Assembly: GCF_019320115.1 (NCBI RefSeq)
Contig: NC_089597.1
Coordinates: 123,963,485-124,027,484, forward strand
Source: Miscanthus floridulus
Taxonomy: Eukaryota; Streptophyta; Magnoliopsida; Poales; Poaceae
Reading direction: 5' to 3'
Length of the DNA: 64,000 nucleotides
Position numbers and translations under genes: made by a program. Numbering within the stretch: the stretch's first letter is position 1; the number at the start of each line of letters is the position of its first letter. The notes under the pieces were generated by a model, which saw only the letters and a list, made by a program, of their open reading frames with translations, did no database searches and had not been told where the DNA came from. This document shows positions 54,964-64,000 of this stretch, piece by piece.

Positions 54964-57898
54964 GGCTTGCTAGGGTAAAATATAATTAGAAGTTAGCCTT
55001 CCATCATGATGACCCGATCTCTAAAAGCACCATTTCTCCAGCAACTTCCGATGACTCCGTAATCCATCGACGTTCCTATTATGATATGCAATGCGATGCA
55101 ATGCAAAGACGTAATTAATCAACTATAATAGTAACTTGTAAAATACGATTTATGCCTTTCAAGTTAACGAGCTAGTTCTAACGATGACTGTACGTAGGCT
55201 ACGTATCCACGTTTTCGAATAAGGTGTTACTTCCCAACAAATGTTTTAGTTATACAAATCCAAATTATTTCTTTATTTCATTCTATCAATTTAATCATTG
55301 TTGAAGATAGGGCATCATTATCTATCTAGCAAACTAATTATTCTGGTGCTATAGAAATTACAGTGAGCAGCTAACAATATTAGTAATTTACTGTAAAATT
55401 TTTAGAATCAACACTATCACCGATTTATCATGGAAATTTCTACGAGTTCACCTTTAACAATATTAAGCATTTTAAAATAATTAGAGCAACCCTAAAAACA
55501 TACCTAGTCTATGTGAACAAAATACACTACTAGATAGATCATGATTTTAGAAACTCAACAAAACTAGTTTGGTATTTTTACGATTTTTCTATGATTTACT
55601 ACGAATTTTACAAGTTTATTTTCAAAACTAACTTAACAAATGCTTTAGAAACGAAAGAGAGAGCCAACGACCATCAAAATTGGCCCAGCGAACGCGCGGC
55701 CACAGCGTGGCCCATGACTGGTGCTCCAGCCTAGCCCATAGGCACGCTGATAGCGGACGGCCCACAGGCGCGCGCGACCAACTAGTCAGGCGCGGCCCAG
55801 CAGCACAGGACCGGCCCACAGAGCACGCTGCGCGCGCGGCCCATTCACGGCACGAATGGCCCAGGCAGGACGTGGAGCAGGCTGCGGCCGCGGAGGCACA
55901 GTGCGAGCGGCCCACAAGCCTGCCCACGCGGCGTGGCTCAGGCACGACACGCATTTTTGCATAAAGGACCCCACGTTTCTACCTATTAATATGCTTCTGT
56001 TTCTACTATTCCTGTGAGTCAATATTATCGCACCTAGGCCCTTACTTTATCACTATTTACCCTTAAGTCCATTGGCTACCTTGAAACGGAGCAGCGCAGG
56101 GCAGAGGAATCGAACGACGACCGACGAAGGCGATGCGCAGGGCAGCGAGGGCGATCATGGTGCACCAACGGGTGGTTGTGGCATGACGGCTGGCGAGGGT
56201 AGCCCTTCGACATTGGTGGACCAGGTGCTGAAGGCGGAGCCCCACGATGGCATCAGCGACGCGTGAAAACGCGGCTCGGCTGCATCGGGGGCTCCTAGTG
56301 TGGACGATGTCGGGAGGGAGGCGCAGGAGCAGGCGGGGCTGGAGAGGAGGGCACGACCAAGAGTCGACCCCCTGTGAGATTCTCTGTCTAGCGGTACAGC
56401 GAGGTGGAGCTACGTCCGGCAACCCGAGTCTAGGCGTGCTCGCGGGGAGGCAGGGCGACTGAGCAGCGGCGAAGGAGCAGGGAAGGGTGCGGCATTGCGG
56501 CACAGAAAAGGCAGCGGTGATGCGATGCACGGCAGCGCGGGGGAGAAGCGGGGTGGAAAACACGCGTGGCAACATGGAGCTGCGACGTGCAGAGGAGGTG
56601 CTTAGGAGGGTAGCGCCGCGGAGCAGCGGGTCCAGCACGTCGAGCGGTTGGCACGGCACGGTGATGTCGGCACGAGGCAAACAGCGAAGAGGAGAAAGGA
56701 GGGGCGGCGTTGTGGTTGTGGTGGGCACGGGAGGACAACGCAGACCAGAGGGGCGAGCAGGAGCTGGGGCAGCGACTCCAGCGTGGGGAAAGGAAGATGC
56801 ACACGCACGAGGGGTAAAGGGGAGAGACGATGGGCGGGCATGACGGCCGTGGTCCGACGGCACAATAAAGAGCGGAAGAACGGATGGAGGCTAGGAAAAA
56901 GCAAAGTGAGAGCAGCAGCTCGGCATCCTCAAGAAGCAAGGGTAGGGCAGCAGCAGCGGCATGGAGTGGCCCGGTCTACTCAGCATGGTCACGTCGGTGT
57001 CATCACACGGGCTGAGGCGGAAGCAGGACCACGTGCACCCTTTAATTATGGATAAGACGCTAGCGAGGGAGGCAAACGCCGTAGGTGCGGCCAGCGCACT
57101 GACACGGGGGCAAGACAGGATGGCGTGGCGTGGCCGGCAGCGGTGCACCAACGTGCGCGCAGGGAAGTGAAAGGACACAGCGTGGCAGGGACAGAACCAC
57201 GTGCTCTCCTGGGGAAACTGCAAACAAAGCAATACATGGCAACAACAACCTGACCAACTTTCTTTAAAACGCTCTCAGAGAAAGGACGCGAGGGAGAGAG
57301 AGCAGCGACCCGGCGACGGGGCCCGACAATGCGGCGCGACGCGAATAAATCCAATGATTGATTCAGAGCGGGAAACGCACCACCGTATTCAAGCGGCCAG
57401 GACGGTAGCAGTGCCGCAGGCCTTGGCCAGCCACAGCAGCAAGACGACGGACGGAGCAATGCAGTGCGTGGCCAGCGCAGTACAAGCTACAGCGACGACA
57501 AGACTCTGCACGCAGACCACGTCTCGACACGGCTAGCCAACATGAGATTAGCCTCAACAAAGCTCGAATTTAAATTAGATTCAAAAGCTATATATATCGT
57601 TCTATTTATTAATGTATTTTATTTTATTTATAAAAGTTGCTTTTCATGCTTAATCTAATAGAATAAACTGTTCGCTATTTAATTGCTAGAACCATTATCT
57701 GACATTCCTAAATATCTTTACGCACTGAGCAATTTAACTTGGTGTTGATTCGAGTCCACAAAACTGAGTCACCCAGGATTCATTTATCACATCAAGTATG
57801 TTTTAAATCAAAATCCAAGAAACCTGTTTCAAAAAATTTTACTTAGGCCTAAATCGTGGTGCTAAACAAACTCGTAACACCAGGGGTGTTACACATAC

Positions 57899-58871
57899 AG
57901 TGTTGGCCAACTCCACCGCCTACTCCATGACATTTGAGCATAGCTCTGCCTAGCCAACATCGAAAACATGACACATCCATAGCCTCATCCACCACATCCA
58001 TATGACCGAGCTCCACCAACCTATTCTCCCCATTAGGTATTGTTCGTTTGATCCAAATCAAAGAAATTGGAGGGGATTGAAGGGGGTTGAGGATGATTTT
58101 GACTTGTAGATGATTTAATCCCCCACAATCCTATCGAATCCCATTGATTTGGGATTAAACGAATAGGCCCTTGAGGAGCTTCTTGGCTCCATGTTCTTGC
58201 CCACTCTAGCGCTACCTCCCTTCTCTTCTCAAACTCCACCTCCGCTAATGCCTCACAGACATCAGCTTCTACGTGCCCCCGTTTGTGGATCTGGAGATCA
58301 CAAACTTCATCTCACCGTGGGACAACATGCGAGTGGTACAGCTGAAGCCCTAGAGATAGAAAAGAGTTTGATGGCTGAGCAAGCGACAACGAGGGCAGCT
58401 AGGAGCTGCAACAATTGTGCTTCAAGGATTCAAATAGGGTCCATGGTGGGTTTTAATAAGACCCAAAGTCTATTTTGTGTGAGTGTTAAACCCTACATGG
58501 ATTTTAATATAGGTTGCTACACAATATTTATTACTGGATCTAGCTGGCATTTGCTTGACCCAAAACTTAGTGTCACTATTGCCTATGCCTTTGTTAGTAC
58601 ATTTGGAAGCTATGCTGGTTGACACAAAACGTTCTCTTCATTGGCTGACTACCAACTTAAAAACTTGTGGGGGCTGAAGTTACTGGTGACAATGGTGTCA
58701 CAGAAACCTACCAAAAAGGAAACGTGGAGACAAACCGAAACCATGTCGAGAACATGTACATGATCATGAGAGAGCACGGATACATGCGATAGTTGGGTTT
58801 GCCATCCTTCTGTGTTGTTCCTACTCATTAAGGGTCTGATTGGATGCTCACATGTGTTTGGCCTAGGTTGC
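57899..58871. other. Stretch without a recognised gene
   Basis: Contains the MITE at 58036-58170. To its right, 58240-58800 has coding-looking pieces in several frames (for example SFYVPPFVDLEITNFISPWD near 58265, then NGVTETYQKGNVETNRNHVE near 58690), too broken to assemble or name. Confidence 0.35.
58036..58170. mobile_element. Tourist-like MITE
   Basis: Ends GGTATTGTTCGTTTGATCC and, inverted, GGGCCTATTCGTTTAATCC. TTA precedes it. The interior is a foldback rich in GGGGATT/AATCCCC. Confidence 0.7.
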
Positions 58872-59283
58872 TGTCGACGAAATATGGTCGGCAGTCCACC
58901 GAGGGGGGTGCCCGTGGTGGTAGATTATCGGTAGACAGTGCGTGTAATCAGGAACCAGATGGTGACACAAGGCGCAGAGACAGCGATTTAGACAGGTTCG
59001 GGCCTTCTAGTCGACGTAATACCCTACGTCCTGTGTCTTTGGTGTATTGTATTGAGATGTATACAGATTAACCTCTTTGGATCTGTCCTCTAGGGGACCC
59101 TTGCCCCTCCTTATATACTCCGAAGGGACAAGGTTACAAGTAAAGTATCCTATTTGGTACTATTACAATGTCTTGCGGTGCACGCCAAGCAGCGCTGTGC
59201 ATGCCTTGATCTCACGGGCCGGGCCACCTCGGATGGTGCGGCCCATGTACCATCTTGTGGTACCCGGGGGTCTATCCCCCACA
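58872..59283 (-). repeat. Left LTR (3' LTR in element orientation)
   Basis: 412 bp, almost identical to 61681-62092 with only a few substitutions by eye, which suggests a fairly recent insertion. Confidence 0.9.
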
Positions 59284-59569
59284 GCTAGTCCCCGAGCGCC
59301 ATGTATTCTGATGCGACACGCCATTTCAACCTTCTCCGAACAGTGAGGCTTGAGTTCTTGACATCTCCGACCACCATTGTCGCCGGAGAAGGAGGTTATC
59401 CGAAAAATATATGGTGCTCTTAAGAAGAAAGAAAAAGATTTCCGTCCTGGGAAGTGTGCCCACTTGTATTTCTAAAAAGAAATGTAAGTGCGTCCTGAAA
59501 CGTAGCGTCCTTGATCATCAGAGGCGTAGAGGTCGAAAAACAAACACATTCACCGCAAGGTGAAGTGTG

Positions 59570-60250
59570 CCCACTTAGTCCCCGAGCCTGGTAGTAGGTG
59601 ACGTAGGCACGTGGTGCCAGGGTCTAAAAAGAATTCCCAGTTAAGTTGAGAATCCAACCGTCGTACAGGCGATACAAGATGCACCGGCAGGTGCATCGTA
59701 CCGATGTAGTCCCCGAGCTTGCTGGAAGGCGAGGTATGAGCCTTGTAGCAAGGTCTAAATGAGAAAGAATATCCCCAACTGTATGCGAGTTGCCTGTCGC
59801 ATGTAGTCGAGACGCAAAGTCCCCGAGCCGTGGTCGGAGAGTGGTCGAGGCAGTCCCCGAGCATAGGTCGAGGAGCGAGCGATGAAGTCCTCGAGCCGTG
59901 GTCGAGGCAGTCCCCGAGCACAGGTCGAGGAGCAAGCGACGAAGTCCCTGAGCACAGGTCGAGGAGCGAGCGACGAAGTCCCCGAGCCGTGGTCGGAGAG
60001 TGATCAAGGCAGTCCCCGAGCACAGGTCGAGGAGCGATCGACGAAGTCCCCTTGACGTGGTCGGAGCTCAGCAGAGCTGCTCGAGATGTGATCGACGTGG
60101 TCGGAGCTCGGAGTGGTCTGGCGAGAAGTCCCAGAGCACGGAGTGGTCTGGCGAGTCCCCGAGCGTGGTCTGGCCAGAGCCCCCGAGCACGAGCGTGGTC
60201 TGGCCAGAGTCCTCGAGCACCGTAGTGGTCTTGGCGAACCCTGAAGCATG
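59570..60250 (-). repeat. Array of GCTCGGGGACT repeats
   Basis: On the plus strand AGTCCCCGAGC recurs about every 25-60 bp, separated by GGTCGAGGAGCGAGCGACGA-like or GTGGTCTGGC-like spacers. On the element's sense strand each unit resembles the polypurine tract that borders the LTR (GCTCGGGGACTAGC). Confidence 0.8.
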
Positions 60251-60967
60251 AGCTCGCTGACCGAACTGTGTTCCTGAAAAATAAACACGGAGAGCGGTAG
60301 TATATGATGGCGTACGAAATATATTGACCTCTCTATAGGAGGTGAAGTAAACACTTGGTGTTCGGTTGGCGATGAATTATACTTGGTGTAATATTCGAAA
60401 AATAACATTAGCTGTTTTTAGCCCTTTTGTTATGTAGAGGTGTAGCGCGATGTATTAACCTGTCCTGAAGAATGCGCCAGCCCTGGGCTGACCAACATCT
60501 CGTAGCGCGAGGTACGGAACGCTGCCGCGCGTAGAGTGCCAGTGTTACCAGAGAGCGACTGCCGACTACCCGTAGCGCAGAGGGCGGACTCTCATGCACG
60601 CGTGGGGTGAAGCCGGAGACAGTGCCGGCTCTGGGATTCTCAAGCAGGAAGGAAAACGTATCGGCGAACCGTTGTAAAAACTTATACATGTTTTGGATTG
60701 TATGTATGGAGAAAATTCGACGCGGAGCGCACCCTAAGGGTGGTCGGCGGAGGTGTATGATGATCAAAGAAATTTTCAATTAAAAATAATACTTAGCTTT
60801 ATTGACGACCGGTGGGTGTAGTCGGTGTGTTGCGATGTTCGAGAGATGGCTTGACGTGTCGTTGGCGATGAAGTTGTCTGGTCCTCGAGCTTTTCGACCT
60901 GTCGTCATGACTGTGGTCGCGATTGTCGTAGCGCCGTTCTTCGCGGCGATCATCATTGCGACGTAGT

Positions 60968-61085
60968 CTTGTGGTCGAGGTGGTCGGAGCTCGGCGGAGC
61001 TGCTCGGGACGTGGTCGACGTGGTTGGAGCTCGGCGGAGCGTGGTTGACGTGGTCGCAGTCGACGTGGTCGGAGCTCGGCGGAGT
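60968..61085 (-). repeat. GACGTGGTCGGAGCTCGGCGGAGC repeats (24-bp core)
   Basis: Four to five imperfect units inside the Gypsy-type element; a shorter version recurs at 60056-60110. Confidence 0.75.
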
Positions 61086-61660
61086 CGGTCCGCATACGAA
61101 GACGTGTCGTCGATCTGCTTCACTAACACGCGCAGCCTTCCTTCCCCATACGTAGATGCATGTGTACAGACAAGTCTTGGTAACTTGCATGGCGGTGTAC
61201 ATCGGACACGTTGCTTGCGTAAATCATGCATGCCTTCCTCTTGCTAGCTTGCTGTAGTACGTAGGTGCACAATCGTACACGGTGCCGATGCGCTAGTACC
61301 CAGCCAGCACATACACGAATCCTCAGCACGTGCACGAAATTGATTCGGAGATTGATTCGACGCTGGAGAGCCGGCGGGCACTGTGCCGATCCTAGATCCA
61401 TGGGGTCCCATGGTGGCGTTATTCCTCGTTGCTGGAGGATGTCGCCGTGGGACGTCAAGTCCTTGCTGGCCGCCGCGTGCAGCCGCCAAGATCCGTGCCG
61501 TGGAGCCGTGTGCGCCGAACAGGATCCGTTGCTTGACTTCACGTATCAAAACTTGCTGCCACGAATCCGCAACAAGTTGCGCCGTAGCGTCAGGTCGTCG
61601 CAGATGATGTTGATGTTGATTTTGAGATCACATCTGGTTCGCCATGGATCAGCGCGCACA

Positions 61661-61679
61661 CCCCCTACCTGGCGCGCCA
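61661..61679 (-). other. Primer binding site of the Gypsy-type element
   Basis: On the minus strand TGGCGCGCCAGGTAGGGGG starts one base inside the right LTR. TGGCGC starts are usual for grass Gypsy primer sites; the exact tRNA was not determined. Confidence 0.7.
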
Positions 61680-61680
61680 C

Positions 61681-62092
61681 TGTCGACGAAATATGGTCGG
61701 CAGTCCACCGAGGGGGGTGCCCGTGGTGGTAGATTATCGGTAGACGGTGCGTGTAATCAGGAACCAGATGGTGACACAAGGCGCAGAGACAGCGATTTAG
61801 ACAGGTTCGGGCCGTCTGGTCGACGTAATACCCTACGTCCTGTGTCTTTGGTGTATTGTATTGAGATGTATACAGATTAACCTCTTTGGATCTGTCCTCT
61901 AGAGGACCCTTGCCCCTCCTTATATACTCCGAAGGGACAAGGTTGCAAGTAAAGTATCCTATTTGGTACTATTACAATGTCTTGCGGTGCACGCCAAGCA
62001 GCACTGTGCACGTCTTGATCTCACGGGCCGGGCCACCTCGGATGGTGCGGCCCATGTACCATCTTGTGGTACCCGGGAGTCTATCCCCTACA
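61681..62092 (-). repeat. Right LTR (5' LTR in element orientation)
   Basis: 412 bp, starts TGTCGACGAA and ends ATCCCCTACA on the plus strand, followed by the GTTGC duplication. Confidence 0.9.
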
Positions 62093-62097
62093 GTTGC

Positions 62098-62895
62098 TGG
62101 GATGCAGTTACAAATTTTTTGGATGTCTGCACCATGACTTGGGCTAGATCCCGCTCGTGCAAATCGATCCCGCTGGTCTGGCTCTAGAGAAACGAAAATG
62201 AATCTTGTTTCCTTGTGGGCCGGCTCCCGTGGGACACGACGCACGCTTGCTGACGTCCGTTCGCGGATCTCCTAGGCATACTAGTGCTCGAACATCTTGC
62301 AACCAAACAATCACTCCTTGCTTCCCGGTGTTGTGGGCACATGCAAACCATACGGTCATGCCTTGCATAGAGGAAACCTAGCCAATGGCTGCCTGGACGC
62401 GAGATGTGAGACAAGCTGAGACGGGGAGCCTAAGATGATGTAATATGATCATGACAAACGATCTTCTTTTAAATAGGGAGGTATTTGCTAACTTCTAAAC
62501 TGGCATATGGTTTTCTGAAAGTTCTGACAAAATAAAGTGTAGAAGAAATTAAAATCTGGCTAGACAATATGTCAATCAGAATTCGATGGCAATTTTGTGT
62601 GAATCCTGATCACACTACCATATTAGCGGTTAGCTTTTGACATACGGGAATACCTGACTCGTTAGATTCTGATTTTTTTATATATATATACACGAGGACA
62701 TTGTGTTTGCTTCGTTATCTTGCCCGTGCATCTTCCACACAAAAAAAACATCAATATAGAAGGGGTACTTGTACATGTAACCGTGCTTTATTTAAACGGC
62801 GACCACAAATTCAGTTGAAAATTAGACCAGTATACCAATACCGTCCCAATGTCCCATGGTAACGCGGGCTTGGATCGCAAATTCGTAATCTATTA
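62098..62895. other. Stretch without a recognised gene
   Basis: The sequence left of the Gypsy-type element (GGCCTAGGTTGC) continues directly at 62098 (TGGGATGCAG), so the pre-insertion site can be rebuilt. GCAACCAAACAATCAC near 62308, and GTCTGATTGGATGC at 58834, look like ends of an older MITE interrupted by the retrotransposon, but this is uncertain. Confidence 0.3.
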
Positions 62896-63011
62896 GCCTG
62901 TTCGCTGGTTGGTTTCAGCCAGGGCTTATCAGCCAACCAACAGTGCTTTCCTTTTACAACAAACCAGTACCAGCCGGGCTTATCAGCCCAGAAACCGACT
63001 AGCGAACAGGC
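62896..63011. mobile_element. Small hAT-type MITE
   Basis: Ends GCCTGTTCGCTGGTTGGTTTC and, inverted, GCCTGTTCGCTAGTCGGTTTC; subterminal GGGCTTATCAGCC on both sides. No clear TSD. Lies about 300 bp upstream of the gene at 63317. Confidence 0.7.
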
Positions 63012-63316
63012 CGGATATTTATCGGCCAGCCGGCATCTAGTGATGAACGTTCGAGCAGAGTTGTGTTGGGAATGTCCTGGTTTCTGGTGATTGGCTCACG
63101 TTCGGTCATACAAAATGATTTTACACACACACAAAGCATATACTCCGTATATATCAGCAGCCTCCGGCATTGGCAGCAAAGTCGAAGTCAAAACGGAACG
63201 GCAGTGCAACAGGCTACTTGCGCCAACGAGTTCCAGGGCCCCGCTTGCCCTAGGCTCAACAGCCTCGCTCGCGGATCCCCTCGTTGCAAGGCCGGAACTG
63301 AGCTGCCGCCGGCGCC

Positions 63317-63652
63317 ATGGCGAGCGGCGGCCTGGCGGCTGCGTCGGAGGTCGCCGTCGTCTTTCTCATCCGCCCCGTCCTCGCCATTGCCTTCGTCTCC
63401 ACTCTCATCCTCCTCGGTACGCCACCCCTCCCCCTCCCTCCCTCCCTCGGTTACCTAGTTGCGTGCGCGGGTTCCCTGATCCACTTCGTTCGTTTCCCCA
63501 GGCTGGTACGTGGCGTGGACGACGGTGCTGGTGCACGTGCCGCTAGTGCAGGAGATCGCCGGCCTGCGACCGAAGAAGCCCTCTAAACCCAAGCCAGCCA
63601 ACCGCGGCCGCGTCGCCAAGTTCTACCAGAACCAGGCCGAGGCCGCCCAAAG
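63317..63652 (+). CDS. Small single-pass membrane protein, 5' part (gene continues past the window)
   Basis: The ATG is in good context (GGCGCCATGGCG). Exon 63317-63416 encodes MASGGLAAASEVAVVFLIRP then VLAIAFVSTLILLG, a hydrophobic helix. It splices in phase (CTCG/GTACGC to CCCCAG/GCTGGT) to exon 63502-63652, encoding WYVAWTTVLVHVPLVQEIAG, a basic KPSKPKPANRGRVAKFY stretch and QNQAEAAQR, followed by a donor (AAG/GTGAAA). The N-terminal helix with basic residues after it suggests a membrane anchor with the rest in the cytosol. I do not recognise the family. The remaining 350 bp of the window looks like intron; further exons would lie outside. TATA-like TATATAT near 63151 is a possible promoter element. 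Confidence 0.7.
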
Positions 63653-64000
63653 GTGAAAGCTTTACCTCCGCACGACCAAACAACACTTGCGACCTCCTTT
63701 TGCTCATCCGAATGTTTAGGTGCTGATTTATGTGGAAACTGACTGGCCAGCTGTTGTTCAATTCGATCTAGGTTGAATGCTTACCATCGTATTCCTGAAC
63801 CAAACCTGAAATGAATCTTTTGTTCAATTCGATTGCAGTAGGTTGTAGATTAGGATTGTGTCTGCATACCGCATGCCCACCCACTATCATGTTGATGCTG
63901 CAGCTCTTCATGTGGGCGTGGTTGCAATTATAGTTAAATCGAAGCAGGGAAAGTTGCTTAAGCTATCTATTTCTGCTTTTCAAACTTGATTCAACTTCAT
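63653..64000 (+). other. Probable intron of the gene at 63317
   Basis: T-rich sequence starting GTGAAAGC right after the donor, with no further exon-like block before the window ends. Confidence 0.5.

Larger units (their letters stand above)
45166..57893 (-). mobile_element. Large solo LTR, minus orientation, interrupted by a Sirevirus
   Basis: It begins TGTGGCAGAACCGCC and ends CAGGGGTGTTACA, flanked by the perfect 5-bp duplication CATAC (45161-45165, 57894-57898). Without the inserted element (46693-54963 plus one GGCTT) it is about 4.45 kb. Read on the minus strand it starts TGTAACACC, has a long CpG-rich zone (57500-55680), and near the end contains GAGTACTCAGGGTTTTATTT and CCCCATGTTGCAGGTGATAG, as in grass Gypsy LTRs. 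No internal domain of its own is seen. Open frames on both strands in the CpG-rich zone (55628-57560) overlap each other extensively and are compositional. Confidence 0.8.
58872..62092 (-). mobile_element. Non-autonomous Gypsy-type LTR retrotransposon
   Basis: Two 412-bp LTRs (58872-59283 and 61681-62092) start TGTCGACGAAATATGG and end with CCCCACA or CCCTACA. The 5-bp duplication GTTGC flanks the element (58867-58871, 62093-62097). Orientation is minus because the primer site adjoins the right LTR. The 2.4-kb interior lacks gag-pol domains. On the minus strand it has a short leader-like frame near 61660-61540 and long arrays of GCTCGGGGACT and GTCGGAGCTCGG repeats. It must rely on proteins from another element. 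Confidence 0.85.

Noticed and set aside
55628..57560. Many frames up to 266 codons on both strands
   Set aside because: CpG-rich interior of the outer solo LTR; mutually overlapping, no conserved motif.
44996..57893. TGTGACATTC at 44996 as left end of the outer LTR element
   Set aside because: No duplication matches there, whereas TGTGGCAG at 45166 gives a perfect CATAC pair with the right end.
59570..60250. CRISPR-like array of regularly spaced repeats
   Set aside because: Plant nuclear DNA, irregular spacing, spacers also repeated, and location inside an LTR retrotransposon.

Overview
This window is nuclear DNA of a grass, most likely of the Andropogoneae (sorghum, sugarcane, Miscanthus or maize relatives). 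The evidence is intron-containing genes with GT/AG borders, CpG-rich LTR cores, a CACTA element with TTTGCCGGGTGCC subterminal repeats, a Sirevirus-type Copia element, and repeated MITEs whose ends read TTGTTTAGTTCC. The species call is an inference from repeat families recognised by eye; nothing was searched. The window is mostly transposable elements, and many of them are delimited here by matching target-site duplications (TSDs).

Layout. 1-3780: a minus-strand U-box protein fragment with a stop codon, and two exon-like blocks I do not recognise. 3781-6952: a 3.17 kb solo LTR (TSD TAATT). 8152-12471: a minus-strand Helitron holding helitron-protein remnants and captured fragments of a cation/H+ exchanger, a heptahelical (adiponectin-receptor-like) protein and a RING-H2 protein. 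14.9-16.3 kb: a diverged tandem duplication, one copy split by a MITE. 16755-20452: a CACTA element (TSD AGA), probably inside an older hAT remnant. 21654-22316: an intact intronless 220-codon gene with a TATA box. 23385-24061: a ribosomal protein L10 pseudogene, minus strand. 25002-28537: a WVD2-like/TPX2-domain microtubule protein gene, minus strand, seven visible coding exons, one with an apparent frame problem. 30.2 kb: a class III peroxidase pseudogene. 30.8-32.6 kb: a MITE cluster. 33318-36219: a hAT/DUF659-derived gene, minus strand, with an open spliced frame but an Asn at one catalytic Asp position. 38682-44273: a MITE split by a 4.84 kb PIF/Harbinger element (itself carrying a hAT insertion) and by a MULE-type insertion. 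The Harbinger transposase has a complete three-exon frame with its DDE triad; its Myb-like partner has two stops. 45166-57893: a minus-oriented solo LTR (TSD CATAC) interrupted by an 8.27 kb Sirevirus (46693-54963, TSD GGCTT) with most of pol deleted. 58872-62092: a non-autonomous Gypsy-type element, minus strand (TSD GTTGC). 63317 to the end: the first two exons of a small membrane protein gene.

No operon-like logic applies. Likely living genes are the 220-codon gene, possibly the WVD2-like gene, the hAT-derived gene and the gene at the right edge. The rest is a record of layered insertion, gene-fragment capture and decay. I saw no tRNA, rRNA or CRISPR array.
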